Below are positions 1 to 10,718 of a DNA stretch of 64,000 nt, one piece after another (the first letter of the stretch is position 1; the number at the start of each line of letters is the position of its first letter). The notes beneath the pieces are model-generated. The model did not search any database and was not told the origin of the DNA. It saw only the letters and a program-made list of their open reading frames with translations. Both the position numbers and the translations under genes were made by a program. Source of the stretch: Anolis sagrei (Eukaryota > Chordata > Lepidosauria > Squamata > Anolidae); assembly GCF_037176765.1 (NCBI RefSeq), contig NC_090023.1:170111506-170175505 (forward strand). The letters run 5' to 3'.

Positions 1-85
1 CTCTAGTATTTAATCATATTCCATACATATAGCATTGCCAAGAAGACATAAAATTTCCGCAGTATTAATAGACACAATAGTTAGC

Positions 86-985
86 AATGGCCTTTGGTGT
101 TCATTCATATGTGGAGGGGAAAAAGACACACCTCCAATTTAAAAGGTTTCAGATGTTTAAAAGCAATGCTTTTGGGTTTGGAAAGATTATCAATTTACAA
201 GAAACGTTGCCCGGGGGACGCCCAACTGTATTTACTCAATCTTCGAGGAGGCTCTTTCCATGTCCCCAAAATTAGTAAGAACATCACCCTAGCTTTATCT
301 TACTCAACTACCGAGTATGCCTGCCCTGTTTGGCATAGGTCTGCGAATGCAAAGCAGGTGAACATGGCATTAATGAAACATGCAGAATAATCACAGGATG
401 TCTTAAACCTACACCTGTTGATAAACTCTACAATCTAGCTGGCATTGCCCCCCTGATGTGTGATGGGAAGTTGCTGCTAAACGTGAGAGAAATAAGGTTG
501 AACAGTGTGAGAGCCACCCACTACATGGCTACCAGCCTCCTCCCAGTAGACTCAAATCAAGGAAAAGCTTTATGAGAACTACCACTCCTCTTGGCATCCC
601 CCCAGCAACCGCAAGGGTATCCCTCTGGGCAGCCAGACCAGGAAACCCCAACTGGATGGCCCCCCACAACGGTCTTCCTCCAGGGGCAAACCAAGAATGG
701 GTAACGTGGAAGTCACTGAACAGACTCAGAAGTGGAGTGAGCAGATCAAAAGACAACCTGGCAAAATGGCACTACCTAAAAGAATCCCAAACCTTGTGTG
801 ACTGTGGAGCAGAACAGACAACTCTGCATCTGTATGCTTGTCCACTATGCCCTGCCTCTTGTACCAAGGGAGAATTGTTGGAGGCTACAGACAATGCCAT
901 TGCTGTTGCCCATTTTTGGTCAAAGGATATTTAGCCACCTGCGCACCTTCTATTTTTATCGGTTTTATGCTGGAGTCAAAAATCA
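86..985 (+). mobile_element. LINE fragment, 3' end of RT ORF with zinc knuckle
   Basis: Broken reading frames read LSYSTTEYACPVW, TGCLKPTPVDKLYNLAGI, then NRLRSGVSRSKDNLAKWHYL and CDCGAEQTTLHLYACPLC, the C-terminal region of a non-LTR retrotransposon with a CCHC-like knuckle. Three more copies lie at 2650, 8856 and 39662. The clade is not certain. Confidence 0.75.
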
Positions 986-1040
986 TCAGCCCTTTTCTAT
1001 GTAAATTTGTGGTGAAGGCGTCAACTTAAACATCATGTAA

Positions 1041-1369
1041 ATGGTAAAGGTAGTCTCCTGACATTAAGTCCAGTCATGTCTGACTCTGGGGTGTGGTGCT
1101 CATCTCCATTTCTAAGCCGAAGAGCCAGCGTTGTCCGTAGACACCTCCAAAGTCATGTGGCTGGCATGACTGCATGGAGTGCCGTTACCTTCCCGCCGGA
1201 GCAGTACCTATTGATCTACTCATATTTGCATGTTTTCGAACTGCTAGGTTGGCAGAAGCTAGGGCTGACAGCGGAAGCTCATGCCGCTCCCCGGAATCGA
1301 ACCTGCGACCTTTCGATCAACAAGCTCAGCAGCTCAGTGCTTTAACCCACTGTGCCACCGGGGGCTCCC
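1041..1369 (-). mobile_element. Sauria-type SINE
   Basis: Full-length copy. On the minus strand the tRNA-like head begins GGGAGCCCCCGGTGGCACAG, followed by a B-box-like region, and the tail carries the Bov-B-like gtcagacatgactgga stretch and a taaaggt-type repeat. Target duplication aacatcatg flanks it (1029-1037 and 1370-1378). Confidence 0.85.
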
Positions 1370-1379
1370 AACATCATGA

Positions 1380-2174
1380 ACCCCTCCCAATTCCCAAAAT
1401 ATTGCCATTTATCACTACCACCTACCGCAATGCAATGTTGAGAGATAAAGTTCCACCAATTCAGAAACAGCTTCATTATTCCGCCCTTACTTATTTTGTT
1501 TATATCTCTATTTGAAATCCCCATCTGAAGATGGCAAAAGATTCATTACCAGCTGAAATCCCTGAAATATGTTTAAAGACACTTTCCTAATGGTTACCAA
1601 ATGCAACAATAAAAGATCATAAAAGAAAGAATACAACAGAAATAATGCCAAAACCAAAATAAATTTTTGCCATTACCTTGGCAATACCATTACAAAATAG
1701 TGCCTTGGCTTATGTTTACACAGTGTGGTTTATTTTTTACCACTTAGTGTCAAGTGTGACGTAGAAGATAATGAAATCCAATATTTGCTGTTGTGACAGA
1801 CGTGGACAAAATGTTTTTCCACCATCCTTTAATTCAAAGCACTTGTTTATAGACTACTGGCCAAGATTTTACATCTTTAAATGTGACTACAACAGAACTC
1901 CATTACGGTAGCGGCTTCTGCTGGAAAAAAAAATAAATCCTACCACTTAAGCTTAAGCCAGGTGGTACCCCAGCCAAAAAGTTTCTGGGGCACTTCAGTT
2001 CAAGAAACCAAGACATAACAACAAGGCTTGGTTGATCTGGTTCAGAAGTTTCTAAAATCGGAATGAATTCGTATTTAAATGACTTTTGAAACAATTTCGA
2101 GCCATGCTGGAATAGTGTGAGGAGTAATTACGAATTGAAACAATTTACCCATTTTTCGGAATTATTTTCGTATG
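1380..2174. other. Intergenic sequence without recognised feature
   Basis: AT-rich sequence between a SINE and a foldback repeat. Only short, non-conserved reading frames. No RNA gene or element boundary was recognised. Confidence 0.5.
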
Positions 2175-2550
2175 TCTGGTGCAAACTTTACAATCTCGCA
2201 GTTTCCCTGGCCTCCCTGGCGACAAGTGGCAATGCGGAAGGGCGAAGTGGGCGTGGCTATGCCCAGTTCTTCCTGAAGGCCACGCCCCCAGTGGCCGTCA
2301 AGAAGTGCTGGGCATAGCCACACCCACCTCGCCCTTCCGCATCGCCGCTTGTCGCCAGGGAGGCCAGGGAAACTGCGAGATTGTAAATCTGGTGCAAACT
2401 TTACTATCTTGCAGTTTCCCTGGCCTCCCTGGCAACAAGCGGCGATGCAGAAGGGCAAGGTGTGTGTGGCTACGCCCAGCTCTTCCAGAAGGCCACGCCC
2501 CCAGTGGCCGTCAAGAAGAGCTGGATGTAGCCACGCCCACCTCATTCCCC
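2175..2550. repeat. Tandem pair of foldback (palindromic) repeats
   Basis: Unit 1 is 2175-2387, unit 2 starts at 2388 (period 213) and is truncated near 2550. Within unit 1 the left arm (acaatctcgcagtttccctg onward) is the inverted complement of the right arm (to aaactgcgagattgt), giving arms of about 85-90 bp around a small inner palindrome, ggccacgcccccagtggcc. Confidence 0.8.
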
Positions 2551-2649
2551 TGCCTGCCATCCATCCATGTATGTATATGTATGTATCTGTGGACAGTCCA
2601 GGGTGGGGAAAGATCCCTTGTCTGATTGAAGAAAATGTAAATGTTGCAA

Positions 2650-2890
2650 ACCAAAGACTCAGAAGCAGAGTGGGCAGATCAAAAGACATCCTGGCAAAAT
2701 GTCACTACCTAAAAGAATCCCATACCTTGTGTGACTGTGAAGCAGAACAGAACAAATGAGGCTTGTCCATTGTGCCCTGCCTCATGTACAGAGGAGGAAT
2801 TGTTGGAGGTTACAGACAATGCTGTTGCCCATTTTTGATCAAAAGATATTTAGCTGCCTGCACACCTTCTATTTTATCAGTTTTATACTA
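2650..2890 (+). mobile_element. LINE fragment with zinc knuckle, second copy
   Basis: Same family as 86-985 (cagatcaaaagacatcctgg, cactacctaaaagaatccca). Shorter and missing the segment around the second Cys pair. Runs directly into an L2-type 3' end in the opposite orientation. Confidence 0.7.
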
Positions 2891-3505
2891 TTTATTTTAT
2901 TTATTATTTATTTCGGGCACTTCTACCCCGCCCTTCTCAACCCCCGAGGGGGGACTCAGGGCGGCTTACAACTGGCACAGTTCGATGCCAACAATTCAAC
3001 AAATAAATTATATAACAGCAATAACCATAGTAGTTAAAACAATCAATTAAAACAATTAAAAGCCAATCTAGTGGCCAACGTTCACTGAGTTCTGATATCC
3101 GTAAGTCCATTCAGCATTACCATAGTCCTTTCCAATTTCTTGTCGTCATTATCTTGTCAGTCTGCCAGATTACCCAAAGGCCTGGTCCCATATCCATGTT
3201 TTCAGCTTTCTTCTGAAGGAGAGGAGGGATGTTGATGACCTAATTTCCCCGGGGAGTGAATTCCACAGGCGACGGGCCACCACCGAGAAGGCCCTGTCCC
3301 TTGTCCCCACCAATCTCGCTTGTGATAGAGGCGGGGCCGAGAGCAGGGCCTCCCCAGAGGATCTTAAACCCCGAGGTGGGACGTAGAAGGCGATACGTTC
3401 GGACAGGTACGCTGGGCCGGAGACATATAGGGTTTTATAGGCCAAAACCAGCACTTTGAATTGTGCTCGGAACTGGATCAGCAGCCAGTGGAGCTGATAT
3501 AACAG
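2888..3505 (-). mobile_element. L2-type LINE, 3' end
   Basis: Minus-strand frame at 3170-3454 encodes GPAYLSERIAFYVPPRGLRS, then [20 protein letters not shown] and LLSFRRKLKTWIWDQAF, the conserved C-terminus of L2/CR1-clade RT. The 3' UTR and AT-rich tail lie at the left. Confidence 0.8.
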
Positions 3506-3709
3506 AGGAGTGTTATGCCAAAATTTAAAAAACCCAAACCACCCATTTTTGTTACATGTTTTTAAATACGAAAATGTACTTTATAAATAACAAATAATCT
3601 ATAAATAAACATTTACATGGAATAATAAAAAAGAAAGATTGACTATAAAATGGTAGAAACACAAAGTTGTGACAAGGAAGCATGAAGCACAGAGTGAAGA
3701 GGCAGAAGG

Positions 3710-3710
<1 letters not shown>

Positions 3711-3753
<43 letters not shown>
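3711..3753. repeat. (TAA)n microsatellite
   Basis: About 14 uninterrupted TAA units. Confidence 0.95.
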
Positions 3754-3754
<1 letters not shown>

Positions 3755-3965
3755 TATTCATTGCAGCTTACCTCTCTTGCTATTTTTCCCTCTCTTTTTT
3801 CATGAAGCTAAATATAGCAGGGATAAAAAAAACCACACAAAATTTTTAAAAAACACAAAGTTCCTCAAAGCACACTAGAGCAAAACGTACAGCAATCTGC
3901 CAAAGCAGATAAGAGCATGAAGCATGAGGCATGGAGGCTGCTCCCTTGAAGCCTTGAAGTCTGCT

Positions 3966-4228
3966 TGAGACGCGAAACAATGGCTCCAAACTACAAGAAA
4001 GGAGATTCCATCTGAACATGAGGAAGAACTTCCTGATTGTGAGAGCCGTTCAGCAGTGGAACTCTCTGCCCCAGAGTGTGGTGGAGGCTCCTTCTTTGGA
4101 AGTTTTTAAACAGAGGCTGGATGGCCATCTGTCAGGGGTGATTTGAATGCAATATTCCTGCTTCTTGGCAGGGAGTTGGACTGGATGGCCCATGAGGTCT
4201 CTTCCAACTCTTTGATTCTATGATTCTA
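3966..4228 (+). mobile_element. CR1 LINE 3' end
   Basis: Contains ctgaacatgaggaagaactt, ggatggccatctgtcagggg and the terminal 8-bp repeat gattctatgattcta, the CR1 3' signature. Inserted into the Tigger-like remnant. Confidence 0.9.
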
Positions 4229-4389
4229 AAGCCCTGTACTCTTCAACTAGCATTCCCTCTGGCGCTTGCTCTAAACTCAAAATGCTGCTCTTATGTCAAA
4301 GCAAAATTTGGGCCAATCTACAGCTTTTAACTCAAAATGCTCTTAAGTTCAGTTGCTCTTAAGTAGAGGTTCCACTATATATTGAGGTG

Positions 4390-5165
4390 AGTGGTACTGA
4401 AACTAGAGTGCTGAAACTACAAAAATGTTAATTGGAAGAAGACTGAAATTGAGAAAAGCTACTAGCCATTCTGGTTGCGGAGTGTATAACAGCTATAAAG
4501 GCTACTACTGGATGAGGCACGTAAGTTATTCAGATAGTGCATTCATGGACAAATCAAGTGGAAAGCCAGCTGGTACATATACCCATTAGGGCAATTGTAT
4601 GGGTGTGGACAGCTCCATGAATGTTTGGAAAACAATCACTGGGAGTCTGCAAAACTATTTTTAAAACAAACCTGAAAAACAGGTAACCTTGTAATAGCTG
4701 AAAAAATGCTGACCGCAATGATACCACTCATACGTCAGTCACTTAAACTGAAAGTCTATGTGGATTCTCTCCACTTGCTTTCTCTCTCTCTCTGACTATC
4801 CAGAAAACACATCTGCCAAAAAAACAACTCCTAGGTATCTTCCTTTCTAGCCTGAAATTGTATTTGAATGATGTACCAAAATTAGCTCAGTTTCTGCTGT
4901 GATCCGCTAGAACTGTTGACAATAAAAAAAAAGAGCAGCAGGGAGACAGATTTGGTAAAGGAAACCCCAGAACAGTCAGTATAGATTTGGCTTATTCTCC
5001 CACGTAAATCTTGGTCTCATCTATGACTAATCTGAAGGTATTCCCACTTAGTTTCCTGAGAAATAGTCATGTTAGTACATCCGAGTGTGAAAAAGGAAAG
5101 GGAGTAAGACGTCTAGCAGCAGCAACCACTTTTCAGCCTGATTTAGCTTTTACCACAGGACTTTG
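4390..5165. other. Intergenic sequence without recognised feature
   Basis: Unique-looking AT-rich sequence with a short CT tract near 4784. No gene, RNA or repeat recognised. Confidence 0.5.
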
Positions 5166-5168
5166 TGG

Positions 5169-5169
<1 letters not shown>

Positions 5170-5203
<34 letters not shown>
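5170..5203. repeat. (TAA)n microsatellite at R4/Dong element edge
   Basis: Eleven TAA units directly upstream of R4-type LINE sequence. Dong/R4 elements are known to insert into TAA repeats. Confidence 0.9.
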
Positions 5204-5205
<2 letters not shown>

Positions 5206-5290
5206 CTGGTTATGGCTCATGAATGGAACCCTGAAGAAGGAGACAGAAGGCTTGATTCTTGCAGCTGAGGAGCAAGCCATCAGAACCAAT

Positions 5291-5292
5291 GA

Positions 5293-5325
<33 letters not shown>

Positions 5326-5581
5326 CCTTTATTTGTACCCCGCTACCATCTCCCGAAGGACTCGGTGCGGCTTACAAGAGGCCAAGCCCAAATACAATAG
5401 TAAAAACAACAGCAACAACAAACAGCAAAATAACTCAGAAAACAAAGCAATAACATTGACAACACACAATGACACAATTAGAATCAATGGCAGGGCCAAA
5501 TGTAATAATTAAAATTGAAAGTGCTGGGCATGACCAGGTGAAGTGTTTTAATTTTAATTAAATTTTAATTAAATTAAATTA
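5291..5581 (-). mobile_element. L2-type LINE 3' end inserted in the R4 LINE
   Basis: Begins (TAA)n then cctttatttgtaccccgcta and ggcttacaagaggccaagcc, the reverse of the L2-type 3' tail seen at 6487, 33147 and 63163. Interrupts the R4 frame between ...IRTN and KARIEKSTDD. Confidence 0.75.
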
Positions 5582-5840
5582 AGGCCAGGATCGAAAAATC
5601 AACTGATGACCCAAAATGCAGACTGTGCAAGGAAGCGGATGAAACCATGGACCATCTCCTCAGCTGTTGCAAGAAAATCGCACAGACGGACTACAAACAG
5701 ACGCAACTCTGTGGCGCAGATGATTCACTGGAACTTATGTCACAAGTACCACCTGCCAGCAGCAAAGAATTGGTGGGATCATAAGGTTGTGGAAAATGAA
5801 CATCCAAAAATACTGTGGGACCTTCGAATACAGACTGACA

Positions 5841-6074
5841 CTCAGATACAAACTACACATTGGAAATTAGTTTGAAGAACAACGTGCCCACTTTGGTGAT
5901 GGATCTGGGCATTGTATGTTTTTACCGTTTCCCCTTCCTTTCCGCTCCCTCACCCATATTGTGCTTCAGTAGTTATATTTATATTTTTAATGTACCAAAC
6001 ATACCAAGTTTATATGAAAATGTGACTCTATTTCCTGTGCTGGTCAATGACCGAAATAAATGATTTGATTAATT
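5841..6074 (+). mobile_element. LINE 3' end inserted in the R4 LINE, with 14-bp target duplication
   Basis: Flanked by aatacagactgaca at 5827-5840 and 6075-6088. The insert ends gaccgaaataaatgatttga, the same 3' end as the LINE at 51895-53240 (reverse orientation there). A clean retrotransposition into the R4 frame. Confidence 0.85.
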
Positions 6075-6486
6075 AATACAGACTGACAAAGTTTTGGAAT
6101 TCAATACACCAGACATCACGATTGTGGAAAAGAAAAGACTTTGGATTATTGATGTCGCCATACCGGGTGACAGTCGCATTGAGGAAAAACAACAGTAAAA
6201 ACTAATCTGCTACCAAGACCTCAAAATCGAACTCTGGCATAAACCAGTACAGGTGGTCCCAGTGGTCATTGGCACACTGGGTGCTATGCCAAAAGATCTC
6301 AGCTGGCATTTGGAAACAATAAACATCGACAAAATCACGATCTGGCCACCTTACTTGGATCTTTGTGTATCATTTGACAATACATCACACAGTCCTAGAC
6401 GCTTGGGAAGTGTTCGACTTGTGATTTTGTGATATGAAATCCAGCATATAGATCTTGTTTGCTGTGACATAATGTGCTTTTGTGTC

Positions 6487-6665
6487 AATAATAATAATCT
6501 TTATTTATACCCCGCCACCATCTCCCCAAAGGGAACTCAGGATGGCTTACATGAGGACAAGCCCGGGAATACATTACAGCAAAAATAAATACAGAACGAC
6601 AATAAAATAAAAATAATAGTCCACTCCCCCAGCTGTGCTGATAAAGTGATACTAAAGCACATTAT
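6487..6665 (-). mobile_element. L2-type LINE 3' end
   Basis: (TAA)n followed by ctttatttataccccgccac and ggcttacatgaggacaagcc. Same tail as at 33147 and 63163. Confidence 0.7.
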
Positions 6666-6847
6666 CAAGAGAGGCAGATGCTAAAATATACATTAGTTAG
6701 TTGACTTGAGAGTTGCAGTGGAGAACCCGGGGATTCGAAAAAGATAATTTTAAACAAAACCAAATCTGCAAAGGTCGAACACAAATGTACAGGGCCAACT
6801 ATAAAGCTAATTTCTTACCCTACTTCATTTTCATTTTATGCCACTAA

Positions 6848-6983
6848 GGCTGGATCTACACTGCCCAATAATCCAGTTTCAGAATGTGGATTAACTGCAT
6901 TGAACTGAATTATATCAGTCTACACTGCCCTATAGTTCAGATCAATGAGGTTAATCCACATTCTGGGCAGTGTAGATCTAGCC
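6848..6983. mobile_element. Short palindromic DNA element (MITE)
   Basis: Terminal inverted repeats ggctggatctacactgccca and tgggcagtgtagatctagcc, extended inward by aatgtggatta/taatccacatt. No clear target duplication remains. Confidence 0.75.
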
Positions 6984-7460
6984 ATAGTTGCTTTTCCTCC
7001 ACAATGGAGCACTTTTTAAATGTTAAGATCCCTCTAATATGTGCAAAAAAAAAGGAGGAAGAGGGGGAAACAAATATGCAGCACCTTTAAGGCTGGAGTA
7101 TTTCTGGTTGCAGACAGAGTGATCATAAATCTGATGTATGTATGTAGATACCAGTGGTGGTAGAGTGGTGACCCACATAGACTTCACTCTCATTTACCAA
7201 CCCATACCATAATAAAATACCAGGAAATTTGACAAAATCAGCAACTATTAAAAAAAAACCCAGCAATAATGGAAACAATTTCACATTTTAGCTTGTATGA
7301 ACAAAACCCCGTAAAGAGAAGCATGATTATTTACTGTGTCATAATGACAGCTCTCACTGGTGCGCAAAAAGTAAATTAACAAAGACTTATAGCCCTGTAG
7401 GTCTATGATACAGCACATATAAGCCAGGCTTATGAAAATGGTTTTATGGTGATATATAAC

Positions 7461-7640
7461 AGCGTTTCTCAACCTGGGGGTCGGGACCCCTGGGGGGGGG
7501 GGGTTGCCAGGAGGTTTCAAAAGGGTCACCAAAGACCACCAGAAAACATATATTTCTGATGGCCTTAGAAACCCCTTTGGCAGAAAAGGCTGAAGATCTC
7601 TCCGCCTGTCGTTCTCTTTCTTTTTGGAAACAGACGTGAA
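7461..7640 (+). mobile_element. hAT-type element, left end fragment
   Basis: cagcgtttctcaacctgggg and ggtcaccaaagaccaccaga match the left end of the hAT element at 12935. No matching right end follows nearby. Confidence 0.65.
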
Positions 7641-8299
7641 TCCTCCCACCAAAAGCCCTACTCCACTGAGATTGGCTCCAAGCTGGAGAGGGAGAGCAGA
7701 GATTTTGTAAATCCACTGAGTCCGAACTGGGAGTTCTATAACAGCTGGGGCCGAAGCTTGCCCACTTTGGAAATGAAACTACAATTCCCTTCTTGCTCCG
7801 GGGCCTGGATGGCGTGCCCTCTTCCCGGGTGTCTCAAAGGGTGTCCTTGTCCTTAGCAAAACTATAAGTTACTATCTTTTATGGGAGGGGGGTCATGTTC
7901 AACTTCATGTGTGTTAACGCTCCTTCTCTTCAACCTCCCTGTACTGCTCCCATTCTTAGCTATGACCTGCTGCCTCCGTGCCCTTTCTTCGACCCTGGGC
8001 TGGATTTATTTATTCCCAAATCCCCATCTGTCGTTGTACATGCTCACACACACCACACAGAAGTGTGACCCAGTTCTGAGCATGGCCCAGAATTTAACCC
8101 CAGGGATTTCCAGAGCTTTCCCCAGTGCAAACCAAAGGTCATACAAGGGCGCCCAAATGAGATGCCTGTCAAAAGTTACCGTGGATTTCGTAGGGCCTTT
8201 CCACACAGTCATAACCCAGAATATCAAGGCAAATATCTGCTTTGTACTGGCCTATCTGTGTCACACTGCCAGATAATCCAGTTCAATATTGATTTTATA
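7641..8299. other. Unassigned intergenic sequence
   Basis: Moderately GC-rich. An open frame at 7881-8276 (131 codons) has no recognisable domain. A MITE-like stretch (cactgccagataatccagtt) lies near 8264. Nothing else recognised. Confidence 0.4.
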
Positions 8300-8762
8300 C
8301 AGCTGTGTGGAAGACAATAAGCTGGCCAGCTAGAAGGCCCCTAAGGACTCGCCGGCCATTTGGACACCACATATTTCCATAATCCACTCAAGACTTCATT
8401 GTTTCCCTCTCGTCCCGCCTCCCTCTCTCCTGATTGGCCAGGGGGCCGAGGCGGCAGAAGCTCATCCATTGGCTGAGGCGCTCAGGGGATGGCCAAGTCT
8501 CCTCCCAGGTGTACAGCGCCAACCAATCAGCGCCAACCAATCAGCTGAGCCGGCTGAGGGGTGGGGAGCAGGAGATTCAAATCTGACAGCTCTCTATATG
8601 TATAAAAAGACTTAATTTTGTATTCAATACATGTCTGCTTGACGAATGATTGCGGTATGACATCCTTTCCAGCTGGATCGCAATAAATATCTCGATGGCT
8701 TCTGCTTCAACTTGGTGAGATTTATTTTGCAATATTGGCTTCTCTTTTCTCACCAGGCAACC
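8300..8762 (+). mobile_element. Possible solitary LTR of an endogenous retrovirus (fossil)
   Basis: LTR-like promoter architecture: repeated CCAAT motifs (near 8522-8545 and a reverse copy at 8431), a TATA-like tataaaaag near 8600, and an AATAAA near 8682 followed by a U5-like segment. No internal viral genes accompany it, so it looks like a solo LTR. Ends are approximate. Confidence 0.5.
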
Positions 8763-8855
8763 CACAATGGCTTGGGCCTAATCCACGGCCATTCTAAATT
8801 GCTCTGCAACAGTTGCAAACCACTTTAAATCCCAATCTGATTGGAAACGCAGATA

Positions 8856-9148
8856 GAAGAAATTTTTATTTCGTATTAAAAGCATTGCATAAATTAGTAT
8901 AAAACTAATAAAAATAGAAGGTGCGCAGGCAGCTAAATATCTTTTGGCCTAAAATGGGCAACAGCAACGGCATTGTCTGTAGCCTCCAACAATTCCTCCT
9001 CTGTACATGAGGCAGGGCATAGTAGACAAGCATACAGATGCAGAGTTGTCTGTTCTGCTCCACAGTCACACAAGGTGAGGGATTCTTTTAGGTAGTGCCA
9101 TTTTGCCAGGTTGTCTTTTGATCTGCCCACTCCGCTTCTGAGTCTATT
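8856..9148 (-). mobile_element. LINE fragment with zinc knuckle, third copy
   Basis: Minus-strand frame 8933-9166 encodes NRLRSGVGRSKDNLAKWHYL and CDCGAEQTTLHLYACLLC. The 3' tail is at the left. Joins CR1 sequence at about 9150. Confidence 0.75.
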
Positions 9149-9154
9149 CAGGGA

Positions 9155-10718
9155 TAGATAGAACACTTAGAAACAAATGCGGTCATCGCTAATAGTCAAC
9201 ATGGATTTATCAAAAACAAGTCATGCCAGACTAATCTGATCTCTTTTTTCGTTAGAGTTACAAGCTGGGTAGATGCAGGGAATGTCGTGGATGTAGCATA
9301 CCTGGATTTCAGTAAGGCCTTCGACAAGGTCCCCCATGACCTTCTGGCAAACAAACTAGTCCAATGCTAGGCAAAACTATGGTTGGGTGGATCTGTAATT
9401 GGTTAAATGGAGGAACCCAGAGGGTGCTCACTAATGCTTCCTCTTCATCTTGGAAAGAAGTGACAAGTGAAGTGCCATCAGCAGGGTTCCGTCCTGGGCC
9501 TGGTCCTGTTCAACATCTTTATTAATGACTTAGATGAAGGGTTAGAAGGCAGGATCATCAAGTTTGCAGATGACACCAAATTGGGAGGGATAGCCAATAC
9601 TCCAGAGGACAGGAGCAGGATTCAAAACGATCTTGACAGATTAGAGAGATGGGCCAAAACTAACAAAATGAAGTTCAACAGGGACAAATGCAGGATACTC
9701 CACTCAGGCAGAAAAAACGAAATGCAAAGATACAGAATGGGGGACAATGCCTGGCTCGAGAGCAGTACGTGTGAAAAAGATCTTGGAGTCCTCATGGATA
9801 ACAAGTTAAACATGAGCCAACAATGTGATGTGGCAGCAAAAAAAGCCAATGGGATTTTGGCCTGCATCAATAGGAGCATAGTGTCTAGATCTAGGGAAGT
9901 AATGCTACCCCTCTATTCCGCTTTGGTTAGACCCAGAGGCGGCCCTAGGTAATTTTCAACAGTAAGCAACCCCCCAACCAATCACTGATATATATTTTTC
10001 TGTTCGTCGTGGGAGTTCTGTGTGCTATATTAGGTTCAATTCCATCATGGTCTTTGATTGTAGGTGAACTATACATGCCAGTAACTACAACTCACATATG
10101 TCAAGGTCTATTTCCCCCCAAAAGCACCTCAAGAGCGCCCCTGGGCAAAATCAACTATACTGCAAAGACTTACTTTGCGTAATGTGTTGAGCCGCCTCTG
10201 GTTAGACCACACCTGGAATATTGTGTCCAATTCTGGGCAGCACAATTGAAGAGAGATATTGACAAGCTGGAATGTGTCCAGAGGAAGGCGACTAAAATGA
10301 TCAAGGGTCTGGAGAACAAGCCCTATGAGGAGCGGCTTAAGGAGCTAGCCTGAAGAAGAGAAGGCTGAGAGAAGATATGATAGCCATGTATAAATATGTG
10401 AGAGGAAGCCACAGGGAGGAGGGAGCAAGCTTGTTTTCTGCTTCCCTGGAGACTAGGACGAGGAACAATGGCTTCAAATGACAACAGAGGAGATTCCATC
10501 TGAACATGAGGAAGAACTTCCTGACTGTGAGATCCATTCAGCAGTGGAACTCTCTGCCCTGGAGTGTGGAGGAGGCTCTTTCTTTGGAAGCTTTTAAACA
10601 GAGGCTGGATGGCCATCTGTCAGGGGTGATTTGAATGCAATATTCCTGCTTCTTGGCAGGGGGTTGGACTGGATGGCCCATGATGTCTCTCCCAACTCTT
10701 TGATTCTATGATTCTATC
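9155..10718 (+). mobile_element. CR1 LINE, RT and 3' end, split by a hAT element
   Basis: Reads [45 protein letters not shown] (RT catalytic FADD) and KANGILACINRSIVSRSRE, then continues after the insertion with [20 protein letters not shown] and the CR1 3' UTR ending gattctatgattctat. The hAT insertion is 9934-10200. Confidence 0.9.
9934..10200. mobile_element. Non-autonomous hAT element inside CR1
   Basis: Termini CAGAGGCGGC and GAGCCGCCTCTG are inverted repeats. Perfect 8-bp target duplication GTTAGACC at 9926-9933 and 10201-10208. Interior resembles the 12935-15591 hAT element (gtaggtgaactata). Confidence 0.92.

Larger units (their letters stand above)
3518..4377 (+). mobile_element. Tigger/pogo-like DNA element remnant, split by CR1
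   Basis: Shares most of its length with the better-preserved copy at 40293-40930 (aagttgtgacaaggaagcat, ctcaaaatgctgctcttatg, agaggttccacta). A (TAA)n tract and a CR1 3' end (3966-4228) sit within it. The left terminus is missing. Confidence 0.65.
5205..6487 (+). mobile_element. R4/Dong-type LINE, C-terminal region with restriction-like endonuclease, twice interrupted
   Basis: Pieces 5205-5290, 5582-5840 and 6089-6487. They encode LILAAEEQAIRTN, DPKCRLCKEADETMDHLLS (zinc knuckle), ENEHPKILWDLRIQTD and TPDITIVEKKRLWIIDVAIP. The PD...K...DVAIPG arrangement is the restriction-like endonuclease of R2/R4-type LINEs. It ends in a short (TAA)n at 6487. Degraded by several stops and two insertions. 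Confidence 0.8.

Noticed and set aside
7881-8276. 131-codon open frame as a gene
   Set aside because: No domain, biased composition, no splice or promoter context. Probably chance.
9467-9952. 161-codon frame with a reverse transcriptase motif as a host gene
   Set aside because: It is the CR1 RT, cut by a hAT insertion and missing its 5' part.
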